From: Streptomyces sp. G-G2
GTDB taxonomy: Bacteria > Actinomycetota > Actinomycetes > Streptomycetales > Streptomycetaceae
Assembly: GCF_030063135.1 (NCBI RefSeq)
Contig: NZ_JASISO010000026.1
Span: 1-64,000 of the forward strand
Reading direction: 5' to 3'
DNA: 64,000 bases
Every line of letters begins with the position of its first letter. Position 1 is the first letter of the stretch. Positions 39,633-48,098 of this stretch are shown here, in pieces. A program made the translations under genes and the position numbers. The notes beneath the pieces were generated by a model. The model was not told the origin of the DNA, searched no databases, and saw nothing but the letters and a program-made list of their open reading frames with translations.

Positions 39633-42600
39633 ATGTCCTGGCTGTCCCGCTTCAGCCTTGCCCAACGGGCGCTGATCGGCCTCGTGTCGATCGTCGCGCT
39701 CCTGTTCGGCGCCATAGCCATCCCGCAGCTCAAGCAGCAACTGCTGCCGTCCATCGAGCTGCCGATGGTGTCCATCCTCGCGCCGTACCAGGGCGCCTCG
39801 CCCGACGTGGTCGAGAAGCAGGTCATCGAACCCATCGAGGCCACTCTCAAGGGCGTCGACGGCATCACCGGCATCACCTCCACCGCCAGTGAGGGCAACG
39901 CCCTCATCCTGGCCAGGTTCGACTTCGGGGACAGCGGCACCAAGCAGCTCGTCGCCGACGTCCAGCAGGCCGTCAACCGGGCCCGCGTCCGGCTGCCCGC
40001 CGACGTGGACCCGCAGGTCGTGGCCGGCTCCACCGACGACATGCCCACCGTCGTCCTCGCCGCCACCTCCACCAAGGACCAGCAGGCCCTCGCCGACCAG
40101 CTGGAGCGCACCGTCGTCCCCGTCCTGGCGGACATCACGGGCGTCGGCCAGGTCAGCGTGAACGGCGTCCAGGACCTCCAGGTCACCGTCACCCCCGACC
40201 AGAGCAAGCTGGCCGCCGCGGGCCTCGACACGGCCGCGCTCGCCAAGGGCCTGGAAGCGGGCGGGGCCACCATGCCCGCCGGTTCCTTCGACGAGGACGG
40301 CAAGAACCGCACCGTCCGCGTCGGCGGCGGCTACACCTCCCTCGCCCAGCTGGAGGACCTGCGCCTGAGCGCCGGACCCGGCAAGCAGCCGGTCCGCCTC
40401 GGCGACGTGGCGGGCGTCAGGCAGGAGCCCGCCAAGGCCGTCTCCATCACCCGTACCAACGGCAAGCCGAGCCTGGCCGTCGTCGTCACGATGGACAAGG
40501 ACGGCAGCTCCGTCGCCATCTCCGACGCCGTCAAGGAGAAGCTGCCCTCGCTCACCGCCTCGCTCGGCTCCGGCGCGGCCCTCACCATGGTCAGCGACCA
40601 GGGCCCGGCCGTCGCCACCGCCATCTCCAGCCTCACCACCGAGGGCCTGCTCGGCCTGGTCTTCGCGGTGATCGTGATCCTGGTCTTCCTCGCCTCGATC
40701 CGCTCGACGCTGGTCACCGCGGTCTCCATTCCGCTGTCCATCGTGCTCGCCCTGATCGTGCTGTGGACGCGCGACCTGTCGCTGAACATGCTGACGCTGG
40801 GCGCGCTCACCATCGCCATCGGCCGGGTCGTCGACGACTCGATCGTGGTCCTGGAGAACATCAAGCGCCACCTCTCCTACGGCGAGGAGCGCGAGGCCGC
40901 CATCATCACCGCGGTCAAGGAAGTGGCCGGCGCGGTCACCTCCTCCACCCTCACCACCGTCGCCGTCTTCCTGCCGATCGGCCTGGTCGGCGGCATGATC
41001 GGCGAGCTGTTCAGCTCCTTCTCGCTCACCGTCACCGCGGCCCTGCTGGCCTCGCTGCTGGTCTCGCTGACGGTCGTACCGGTGCTGTCGTACTGGTTCC
41101 TGAGCGCCCCCAAGGGCGTGGACGGCGCCCCCGTCGATCCGGTCGCGGTCCGCCGCGCCGCCGAGGAGAAGGAGTCGCGCAGCCGCCTCCAGACCTTCTA
41201 CGTCCGGGTGCTCGGCTTCGTCGCCCGCCGCCGCCTGGCCACCGTGGCCGTGGCGTGCGTCCTCCTCGTCGCCACCTTCGCGATGGCCCCGCTGCTGAAG
41301 ACAAACTTCTTCGACAAGGGCGAGCAGGACGTCCTGACCGTCAAGCAGAACCTGGCGCCGGGCACCTCGCTGGCCGCCTCCGACGAGGCGAGCCGCAAGG
41401 TGGAGAAGGTCCTGGCCTCCGTCGACGGGGTCAAGGACTACCAGGTCACCGTCGGTTCCTCCGGCTTCATGGCGGCCTTCGGCGGCGGTACGGGCACCAA
41501 CCAGGCCTCCTACCAGGTCACCCTGAAGGACGCCAAGGACGGGGAGGCCGTCCAGCAGCGCATCGAGGACGGCATCGCCAAGCTCGACGGCATCGGCCGC
41601 ACCACCGTCTCGGCGGGCGCCGCCTTCGGCAGCCAGGACCTCAGCGTGGTCGTCAAGGCGGGCGACGGCGCCGTCCTCGCCAAGGCCGCCGAGCAGGTCC
41701 GTACCGAGGTCGCCAAGATCAAGGGCGTCACCGACGTCCAGAGCGACCTGTCCCAGTCGGTGCCGCGGATCTCGGTGACCGCCACCGCCAAGGCCGCCGA
41801 CCTCGGCCTGAACCAGGCCGCCCTCGGCGGGATCGTCGCCCAGGCCGTGCACGGCACGCCCGCGGGCAAGGCGGTCCTCGACACCACCGAGCGGAACATC
41901 GTCATCGCCTCGGCCCGGCCCGCCCAGACCCTGGCCGAACTCCAGGCGCTGCCCGTCGGCCCGGTCAAGCTCGGCGACATCGCCGACGTCAAGGTGGTCC
42001 CGGGCCCGGTCGCGATGACCCGGATCGACGGCGCCCGCGCCGCCACCATCACGGCCAAGCCGACCGGTGACAACACCGGCGCGGTCAGCACCGAACTCAG
42101 CGCCAAGCTCAAGGCCCTGGACCTGCCCGCGGGCGCCACCGCCACCATCGGCGGCGTCTCCTCGGACCAGAGCGACGCCTTCGGCTCGCTGGGCCTGGCC
42201 ATGCTCGCGGCCATCGCGATCGTGTTCATGCTGCTGGTCGCGACCTTCCGCTCGCTCGTCCAGCCGCTGATCCTGCTGGTCTCCGTACCCTTCGCGGCGA
42301 CCGGCGCGCTCGGCCTGCTCCTCATCACCGGCACCCCCCTGGGCGTCCCGGCGATGATCGGCATGCTGATGCTCATCGGCATCGTGGTCACCAACGCGAT
42401 CGTGCTGATCGACCTGGTCAACCAGTACCGCGCCCAGGGACTGGGCGTCGTCGAAGCCGTCGTCGAGGGCGGCCGCCACCGGCTCCGCCCGATCCTGATG
42501 ACGGCCCTGGCGACGATCTTCGCGCTGCTCCCGATGGCGCTGGGCGTCACGGGCGGCGGCGGCTTCATCTCGCAGCCGCTCGCGGTGGTGGTCATCGGCG

Positions 42601-42764
42601 GTCTCATCAGCTCCACGCTGCTGACCCTGCTCCTGGTCCCGGCCATCTACACGATGATCGAACTCTCCAAGGAGCGCCGGGCGGCCAAGCGTTCCGCCAA
42701 GCGCTCGGCCCGCCTGACGGCGGTCCCGGCGCCGGAGGAGAAGCAGACCCCGGCCCAGGTCTGA
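39633..42764 (+). CDS. RND superfamily efflux permease (AcrB/HAE1-like)
   Basis: 1043-residue inner-membrane transporter with the two-fold repeat of RND permeases: TM1 (RALIGLVSIVALLFGAIAIPQLK), porter loop, TM2-6 with the proton-relay region GRVVDDSIVVLENIKRH, then TM7 (about residue 530), a second porter loop and TM8-12 (TPLGVPAMIGMLMLIGIVVTNAIVLIDLVNQYRAQG). FAPSIELPMVSI-type N-terminal and TG(T)PLG motifs match AcrB/MexB homologues. No membrane fusion protein or outer-membrane channel gene is adjacent, as is normal in Gram-positive bacteria. The substrate is unknown. ATG 39633 follows GAGAG. It is convergent with nadA across a strong hairpin. Confidence 0.92.
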   Translation: MSWLSRFSLAQRALIGLVSIVALLFGAIAIPQLKQQLLPSIELPMVSILAPYQGASPDVVEKQVIEPIEATLKGVDGITGITSTASEGNALILARFDFGDSGTKQLVADVQQAVNRARVRLPADVDPQVVAGSTDDMPTVVLAATSTKDQQALADQLERTVVPVLADITGVGQVSVNGVQDLQVTVTPDQSKLAAAGLDTAALAKGLEAGGATMPAGSFDEDGKNRTVRVGGGYTSLAQLEDLRLSAGPGKQPVRLGDVAGVRQEPAKAVSITRTNGKPSLAVVVTMDKDGSSVAISDAVKEKLPSLTASLGSGAALTMVSDQGPAVATAISSLTTEGLLGLVFAVIVILVFLASIRSTLVTAVSIPLSIVLALIVLWTRDLSLNMLTLGALTIAIGRVVDDSIVVLENIKRHLSYGEEREAAIITAVKEVAGAVTSSTLTTVAVFLPIGLVGGMIGELFSSFSLTVTAALLASLLVSLTVVPVLSYWFLSAPKGVDGAPVDPVAVRRAAEEKESRSRLQTFYVRVLGFVARRRLATVAVACVLLVATFAMAPLLKTNFFDKGEQDVLTVKQNLAPGTSLAASDEASRKVEKVLASVDGVKDYQVTVGSSGFMAAFGGGTGTNQASYQVTLKDAKDGEAVQQRIEDGIAKLDGIGRTTVSAGAAFGSQDLSVVVKAGDGAVLAKAAEQVRTEVAKIKGVTDVQSDLSQSVPRISVTATAKAADLGLNQAALGGIVAQAVHGTPAGKAVLDTTERNIVIASARPAQTLAELQALPVGPVKLGDIADVKVVPGPVAMTRIDGARAATITAKPTGDNTGAVSTELSAKLKALDLPAGATATIGGVSSDQSDAFGSLGLAMLAAIAIVFMLLVATFRSLVQPLILLVSVPFAATGALGLLLITGTPLGVPAMIGMLMLIGIVVTNAIVLIDLVNQYRAQGLGVVEAVVEGGRHRLRPILMTALATIFALLPMALGVTGGGGFISQPLAVVVIGGLISSTLLTLLLVPAIYTMIELSKERRAAKRSAKRSARLTAVPAPEEKQTPAQV

Positions 42765-42810
42765 CCGGCCCGGGCCCGCTCGCGGGTCCCGGCCGGGCCC
42801 GGCGACACGG

Positions 42811-42848
42811 CCGAAGGGGCGCCCCTCAGCGGAGGGGCGCCCCTTCGG
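42811..42848. terminator. bidirectional terminator RND/nadA
   Basis: A 16-bp perfect stem (42811-42826 with 42833-42848) and 6-nt loop between two convergent genes. Confidence 0.85.
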
Positions 42849-42876
42849 CGCGTTCAGGTCCCGCCGTGCGCGGCGG

Positions 42877-44055
42877 CTACGGCAGCGCGAGCATGCGCTC
42901 CAGGGCGAGCTTCGCGAAGCTCTCGGTCTCCTTGTCCACCGTGATCTGGTTGACGAGGTTGCCCTCGGCCAGGGACTCCAGGGTCCACACCAGGTGGGGG
43001 AGGTCGATGCGGTTCATCGTCGAGCAGAAGCAGACCGTCTTGTCGAGGAAGACGACCTCCTTGTCCTCCGAGGCGAAACGGTTCGCCAGTCGGCGGACCA
43101 GGTTCAGCTCGGTGCCGATGGCCCACTTGGAACCGGCCGGGGCCGCCTCCAGCGCCTTGATGATGTACTCCGTCGACCCGACGTAGTCCGCCGCCGCCAC
43201 GACCTCGTGCTTGCACTCCGGGTGCACGAGCACGTTCACGCCGGGGATCCGGGCGCGCACGTCGTTCACCGAGTCGACCGAGAACCGGCCGTGCACCGAG
43301 CAGTGCCCGCGCCACAGGATCATCTTGGCGTCGCGCAGCTGCTGGACGGTCAGGCCGCCGTTCGGCTTGTGCGGGTTGTAGAGCACGCAGTCGTCCAGGG
43401 ACAGGCCCATGTCGCGGACGGCGGTGTTGCGGCCGAGGTGCTGGTCGGGGAGGAAGAGGACCTTCTCACCCTGTTCGAAGGCCCACTCCAGGGCCTTCTT
43501 GGCGTTGGACGACGTACAGATCGTGCCGCCGTGCTTACCGGTGAAGGCCTTGATGTCGGCCGAGGAGTTCATGTACGAGACGGGCACCGTGGTGTCGGCG
43601 ATCCCGGCCTCGGTCAGCACGTCCCAGCATTCGGCGACCTGCTCGGCGGTGGCCATGTCGGCCATCGAGCAGCCCGCGGCCAGGTCCGGCAGGACGACCT
43701 TCTGGTCGTCGGTGGTGAGGATGTCCGCGGACTCGGCCATGAAGTGCACGCCGCAGAAGACGATGTACTCGGCCTCCGGCCTGGCGGCCGCGTCCTTGGC
43801 CAGCTTGAAGGAGTCGCCGGTGACGTCGGCGAACTCGATGACCTCGTCACGCTGGTAGTGGTGGCCGAGGATGAAGACCTTGTCCCCGAGCTTCTCCTTG
43901 GCCGCGCGGGCGCGGGCCACCAGGTTCGGGTCGGACGGCGAGGGCAGGTCGCCGGGGCACTCGACCCCGCGCTCGCTCTTGGGGTCGGCCTCACGGCCGA
44001 GCAGCAGCAGGGCGAGGGGCGTCGGCTGGACGTCCAAAGGCTGGGCGGTGGTCAC
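42877..44055 (-). CDS. nadA: quinolinate synthase NadA
   Basis: 4Fe-4S enzyme that condenses iminoaspartate with dihydroxyacetone phosphate to quinolinate in NAD synthesis. 392 residues. Motifs: ILGHHYQRDEV, VFCGVHFMAESADIL (first cluster Cys), YMNSSADIKA, CTSSNA (second Cys region), LFLPDQHLGRNTA, VHPECKHEVV, GTELNLVRRLA and the third Cys region KTVCFCSTMNRI. The start is the GTG at 44055 with AAAGGG 8 nt upstream. nadB and nadC are not adjacent in this window. The IscA-type carrier at 44.4 kb is divergent from it and could serve its cluster. Confidence 0.96.
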   Translation of the reverse strand: MTTAQPLDVQPTPLALLLLGREADPKSERGVECPGDLPSPSDPNLVARARAAKEKLGDKVFILGHHYQRDEVIEFADVTGDSFKLAKDAAARPEAEYIVFCGVHFMAESADILTTDDQKVVLPDLAAGCSMADMATAEQVAECWDVLTEAGIADTTVPVSYMNSSADIKAFTGKHGGTICTSSNAKKALEWAFEQGEKVLFLPDQHLGRNTAVRDMGLSLDDCVLYNPHKPNGGLTVQQLRDAKMILWRGHCSVHGRFSVDSVNDVRARIPGVNVLVHPECKHEVVAAADYVGSTEYIIKALEAAPAGSKWAIGTELNLVRRLANRFASEDKEVVFLDKTVCFCSTMNRIDLPHLVWTLESLAEGNLVNQITVDKETESFAKLALERMLALP

Positions 44056-44385
44056 GACACGCACCCTTTCTGTTCTGCGACAGGGGACTTCTGAAGACAT
44101 CGCGTCGACTTCTCGTCTATTTGACGCTATCTATCATAACCGCTTCATGTCACTTTGACGATGCCGATAGTGTCGATGTGACGCATTCGCCCGGCCAGGG
44201 CCGGGCCGGGCGCCGCCGGACGGCCCACACGCGGTGGGTGCGGCGGCCAGGTGTGCGAGCATGAATATCTGGCACAAGCGGCGGACCCGGAATGAATCGG
44301 CGGCCGCGCTCGTTGCCACCGACGGCAAGAGTCCGACGTTTCCCTGCCTCCGGCGGGAAGCCGCCCACTTCGGGAGTGAATGCAG

Positions 44386-44742
44386 ATGTCCGTTCAGGAC
44401 GAAAAGACCACTGTGAGCGACGGCATCCTCCTGTCCGACGCCGCCGCGGAGAAGGTCAGGACCCTGCTGGAGCAGGAAGGCCGCGAGGACCTGGCACTGC
44501 GCGTCGCCGTCCAGCCCGGTGGCTGCTCCGGCCTGCGCTACCAGCTCTTCTTCGACGAGCGGTCCCTCGACGGCGACGTCGTCAAGGACTTCGACGGCGT
44601 CAAGGTCGTCACGGACCGGATGAGCTCCCCATACCTGCACGGTGCCTCGATCGACTTCGTCGACACCATCGAGAAGCAGGGCTTCACGATCGACAACCCG
44701 AACGCCACGGGGTCCTGCGCCTGCGGCGACTCGTTCAGCTAA
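44386..44742 (+). CDS. A-type Fe-S carrier (IscA/HesB/ErpA family)
   Basis: 118-residue iron-sulfur carrier. The three conserved cysteines are C47 (PGGCSGLRYQLFF) and C111/C113 (TGSCACGDSFS), with the family segment ILLSDAAAEKVRTLLEQ near the N-terminus. It accepts Fe-S clusters from the scaffold and passes them to client enzymes; local candidates are NadA, LipA and the Rieske protein. ATG 44386 is chosen for its distance from GGGAG; ATG 44380 is 2 codons upstream. A divergent 330-bp region separates it from nadA. Confidence 0.94.
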   Translation: MSVQDEKTTVSDGILLSDAAAEKVRTLLEQEGREDLALRVAVQPGGCSGLRYQLFFDERSLDGDVVKDFDGVKVVTDRMSSPYLHGASIDFVDTIEKQGFTIDNPNATGSCACGDSFS

Positions 44743-44772
44743 CCCCTGAGCCAGTAGGGCGCCACGCGCGCG

Positions 44773-44808
44773 GAGGGGCCCGGCCGTCATGAGACGGCCG
44801 GGCCCCTC
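44773..44808. terminator. bidirectional hairpin terminator
   Basis: A 16-bp perfect stem (44773-44788 with 44793-44808) and 4-nt loop, between the Fe-S carrier gene and the convergent hypothetical gene that ends at 44842. Confidence 0.85.
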
Positions 44809-44841
44809 TGTCATGCCGCGCTGTCGCGCCCTGCCGCGGGC

Positions 44842-46353
44842 CTACTGCCGGGCCAGGGGCTTGCCCGTGGTCGCGTCCACCACCGAGCGGTTGCCGAGCG
44901 GCTGCTCCAGGGTGACCGTGACCGACATCTCCTTGGCGATCAGGATGCAGACCCGGCCCGCCTCGTTCGGGGTGTCGGTGATCTTCACCGTGACCGCCTC
45001 GGCGCTCTCCCGGGCCTGCGCGGCGTACGTACTGCACGCCCCGCCCCAGAAGTGCACCGTCAGCTTCCGGTCGGTCGCGGAGTACGAGAACCCGGGCACC
45101 GTACGACCGCCCTGCGGCGCCGGACCCGCGTCCCGCGCGGCGGGCTGGACCACCGTACGAGCGGCTCCGCCGCCCGACGTACCCGTGACCTCGAACAGCC
45201 AGGCCGGAACCAGACCCCGCGCCCCGTCCACGGTCCCCGCGGCCAGCCCCAGCACCGCCGAGCCGACGGTCTCCGTCCGCGGCGGCTTCATCGGGCGCGG
45301 ATCCGGATTGCACGGCGGGGTGTCGCCCGGCCCGACCGGGGTCTCCGGTTCCAGCGGCACCGACGTGGCGCACGCGCTCGGCCCGGTCCCGGTCCCGGGA
45401 GCCGGGCCCGACGCGGCGTTCAGCCGGTCCAGCGCCTCCTGCGCGCCGACCACCGGCTGCTCGGCGGACCGTACCGGGGCCTTCAGCTCACCGGTACCCG
45501 CCACCACCTGCCCGTCCGGGCCCACGCTGACCGTGCTCTGCCAGCCCTGCGTGGGCAGACCGCCGACCACCGGGTCCGCGGTGACCACCCGTACGGAGCC
45601 CTGGACCTGCCGGGCGTCCAGCTTCGCCCCGTTCTGGCCCGCCGCCGCGAGCAGCGGGGCCGCGGCCTTCTTCGCCGCCTCCTCGCTCAGCGGCTTCGCC
45701 GTGTCCGCCGCCGGGGGCGGGACCGCGTCCGATCCGGGAACGGACGCGGCCCCCGGTGCCTGCGCGCCGCCACCGGGGAGAGTGGCGGGCCCGCAGGTGT
45801 CCTTGCCGCGCGTGCAGTTGTCCGTACCGCCCGCCTGGTAGCGGGTGAAGCTCCAGGTCCCGGGCGCCTTGAGGTTCACCTGGAGGCGCGGCCCGGAGGG
45901 ATCCGCGACTACCCCCGCCTGCCACAGCTCGCCCGACAGCCGCGGGGCGCCGCTGATGCCGAGGGCCGACGCGAGCCGGGCCACCTCGGCCTCGGTCACG
46001 TCACCGCCCGCCGCGAAGGAGGGCGCGGTGCCCGGGCCCTGGGGGAGCGGGCCCTGCGACCGGTAGGTCACCCCGGAACCCGAAGGATCCGGTTCGCCCG
46101 GCGCGATGCCGGGCGCGCTCGGGCCGGGGGAGGGCGCGGTGGCCGAACTCCGCGAGGCCGCGGAAGCCGCAGCGGAGTCCTTGCCGGTGCCGCCGTAGGC
46201 CGTGGTCGCCCAGTACGCCGTACCGCCCCCGGCGAGCACCACGGCGGCCGCCACCGAGGCGACGGCCCACGCGGGGCGCCTGCGCCGCGCGCCGCGCGCC
46301 GGTTCGGTCTGCTGTTCGGTCCCGCCGGTCGGGCCGGATTCTTCGGTGCTCAC
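44842..46353 (-). CDS. membrane-anchored hypothetical protein
   Basis: 503 residues. A ~27-residue charged cytoplasmic N-terminus (EPARGARRRRP) and one membrane helix (residues about 28-50, WAVASVAAAVVLAGGGTAYWATTAYG) leave about 450 residues outside. A Ser/Pro-rich stalk to about residue 120 is followed by a mixed alpha/beta region with several Cys pairs (DNCTRGKDTCG; ACATSV...PPC; GACSTYA...VCIL), consistent with disulfides. The C-terminus ends GNRSVVDATTGKPLARQ. I do not recognise the function; sequence shape suggests a cell-surface protein, perhaps sensing or envelope-related. AAGGAG precedes the GTG at 46353. Confidence 0.75.
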   Translation of the reverse strand: MSTEESGPTGGTEQQTEPARGARRRRPAWAVASVAAAVVLAGGGTAYWATTAYGGTGKDSAAASAASRSSATAPSPGPSAPGIAPGEPDPSGSGVTYRSQGPLPQGPGTAPSFAAGGDVTEAEVARLASALGISGAPRLSGELWQAGVVADPSGPRLQVNLKAPGTWSFTRYQAGGTDNCTRGKDTCGPATLPGGGAQAPGAASVPGSDAVPPPAADTAKPLSEEAAKKAAAPLLAAAGQNGAKLDARQVQGSVRVVTADPVVGGLPTQGWQSTVSVGPDGQVVAGTGELKAPVRSAEQPVVGAQEALDRLNAASGPAPGTGTGPSACATSVPLEPETPVGPGDTPPCNPDPRPMKPPRTETVGSAVLGLAAGTVDGARGLVPAWLFEVTGTSGGGAARTVVQPAARDAGPAPQGGRTVPGFSYSATDRKLTVHFWGGACSTYAAQARESAEAVTVKITDTPNEAGRVCILIAKEMSVTVTLEQPLGNRSVVDATTGKPLARQ

Positions 46354-46474
46354 CGCATCGCTCCTTTTCCTGCCTCTGTCTGACTCGCCGTACGTGCGTG
46401 ATGCGAGTGGGACGGAACAGGAGCGAAACCGGTTCCCCGGCTTCCGGAGGAGGGCCGCGAGACGCTCCGGGGAC

Positions 46475-46711
46475 TCAGTCCCCGTAGGCGGCGGTCGAGG
46501 CGATCAGCAGGGCCGAGGCGGGCGGCACGCTGACCCCGAGGATCTGAGAGGGTGCCACCCGGGCCCGCGCCGGGCCCGCCGGGACCGGCCAATGGGGTGC
46601 CATCCGGGCACAGTCGCCGAGCAGTCGGGCGAATCCTGGCTGACGCGACACTTCCGCGCCCGGCTCGGCGGCGGTGTACTGCGGGTACCCGAAGCCATCG
46701 GTGTAGGTCAT
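46475..46711 (-). CDS. small hypothetical protein (78 aa)
   Basis: A 78-residue protein beginning MTYTDGFGYPQYTAAEPGAEVSRQPGFARLLGDCARMAPHWPVP, Pro/Ala-rich with no clear domain, membrane helix or metal site. Its reality is supported by a textbook leaderless start: minus-strand TACGGT (46718-46723), 6 nt, then ATG 46711. It lies alone between the anchored hypothetical gene and the divergent kinase gene. Function unknown. Confidence 0.58.
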   Translation of the reverse strand: MTYTDGFGYPQYTAAEPGAEVSRQPGFARLLGDCARMAPHWPVPAGPARARVAPSQILGVSVPPASALLIASTAAYGD

Positions 46712-46843
46712 GACGGCACCGTAGGCAGCACGCGCGGCGCGAAGAAAGACCTACTACGGGGTAGTTTCTGCCGGTCGGCCTCACGCCGTCCACCGGGTAG
46801 CTTTGACTGTCCCCTTGCCGCCCTCCGCAGGAGCATCCACGCC

Positions 46844-47818
46844 GTGCGCATCGCAGTCACCGGCTCCATCGCCACCGACCACCTCATGACCTTCCCCGGC
46901 CGCTTCGCCGACCAGCTGGTCGCGGACCAGCTGCACACGGTCTCCCTCTCCTTCCTCGTCGACAACCTCGACGTACGGCGGGGCGGGGTCGGCCCGAACA
47001 TCTGCTTCGGTATGGGGCAGCTCGGCAGCCGCCCGGTCCTCGTCGGAGCCGCGGGCTACGACTTCGACGAATACCGTGCCTGGCTCGACCGGCACGGAGT
47101 GGACACCGAGTCCGTACGGATCTCCGAGGTGCTGCACACCGCGCGCTTCGTGTGCACCACGGACGCGGACCACAACCAGATCGGCTCCTTCTACACCGGC
47201 GCGATGAGCGAGGCCCGGCTGATCGAGCTGAAGGCCGTCGCCGACCGGGTGGGCGGGCTCGACCTCGTCCTGATCGGCGCGGACGACCCCGAGGCGATGC
47301 TGCGCCACACCGAGGAGTGCCGGACGCGGGGGATCCCCTTCGCCGCCGACTTCTCGCAGCAGATCGCCCGGATGGACGGCGAGAACATCCGCACCCTGAT
47401 GGAGGGGGCGACGTACCTCTTCTCCAACGAGTACGAGAAGGGCCTCATCGAGTCGAAGTCCGGCTGGACCGACGCGGAGATCCTGGCCAAGGTCGGCACC
47501 CGCGTGACCACGCTCGGCTCGAACGGCGTCCGCATCGACCGGGTCGGCCACGAGCCGATCGTGGTCGGCTGCCCCGAGGAGACCGCGAAGGTCGACCCGA
47601 CGGGCGTCGGCGACGCCTTCCGCGCCGGGTTCCTCACGGGGCTGGGCTGGGGCGTGGGCCTGGAGCGGGCGGCGCAGGTCGGCTGCATGCTGGCGACGCT
47701 GGTCATCGAGACCCTGGGCACGCAGGAGTACACCCTGGCCCGGGCCCACTTCATGGAGCGCTTCGCCAAGGCGTACGGCCCCGAGGCGGCGTCGGAAGTC
47801 CAGTCCTACCTGTCCTGA
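46844..47818 (+). CDS. PfkB family carbohydrate/nucleoside kinase
   Basis: 324-residue ribokinase-fold sugar or nucleoside kinase. The N-terminal VRIAVTGSIATDHLMTFPG and GGVGPNICFGMGQLG are the substrate-side glycines. The C-terminal signature DPTGVGDAFRAGFLTG has the catalytic base D257 (GVGD in place of GAGD). The relatively short lid and ADHNQIGSFYTGAM segment resemble adenosine kinase-like members, so adenosine is a plausible substrate, but sugar kinases cannot be excluded. The GTG at 46844 follows AGGAG at 11-nt spacing. It is convergent with the cysteine desulfurase fusion across a 280-bp repeat-bearing gap. Confidence 0.85.
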   Translation: MRIAVTGSIATDHLMTFPGRFADQLVADQLHTVSLSFLVDNLDVRRGGVGPNICFGMGQLGSRPVLVGAAGYDFDEYRAWLDRHGVDTESVRISEVLHTARFVCTTDADHNQIGSFYTGAMSEARLIELKAVADRVGGLDLVLIGADDPEAMLRHTEECRTRGIPFAADFSQQIARMDGENIRTLMEGATYLFSNEYEKGLIESKSGWTDAEILAKVGTRVTTLGSNGVRIDRVGHEPIVVGCPEETAKVDPTGVGDAFRAGFLTGLGWGVGLERAAQVGCMLATLVIETLGTQEYTLARAHFMERFAKAYGPEAASEVQSYLS

Positions 47819-47835
47819 CGGCGGCCCCGAACCGC

Positions 47836-48056
47836 GCCCTCGACCGCCGGGCGGGCTGGCTGTGCCTTCCAGGCGCACCCCAACCCCCCCGGCGGCGCCC
47901 GGCTCCGCCACCCCCGGCCTTGCGGACCGGGAGTGCAGCCACCCGTCCCAGCCTCGCCGGCGTTTGAGGCGCCGCCGGAGGCAGCCGCAGGCCCACGCGC
48001 CGGCCCCTCGCTCGTCGGCGCGGCTGACAGACGCCCTCAATCGCCGGGCGGGCTGG
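47836..48056. repeat. three copies of a Streptomyces-type intergenic repeat
   Basis: About 24-bp copies at 47836-47859 and 48033-48056 (direct, GCCCTCgAcCGCCGGGCGGG-type core) and an inverted, variant copy at 47948-47976 (rc GCCTCAAACGCCGGCGaGG). They fill the gap between convergent genes, and neighbouring copies of opposite orientation can pair. The core with the CTCAA(T/A)CGCCGG element recurs, as remembered, between Streptomyces genes. The rest of the 280-bp gap shows nothing else. Confidence 0.65.
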
Positions 48057-48098
48057 AATCGCCCTCCGGGCACCCGCCCCCGGCGGCGGCCGGACCCG

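Noticed and set aside
39627..42479. 950-residue open frame antisense to the RND permease
   Set aside because: Composition is Gly/Asp/Arg-rich shadow coding with no recognisable domain; the plus-strand permease is certain.
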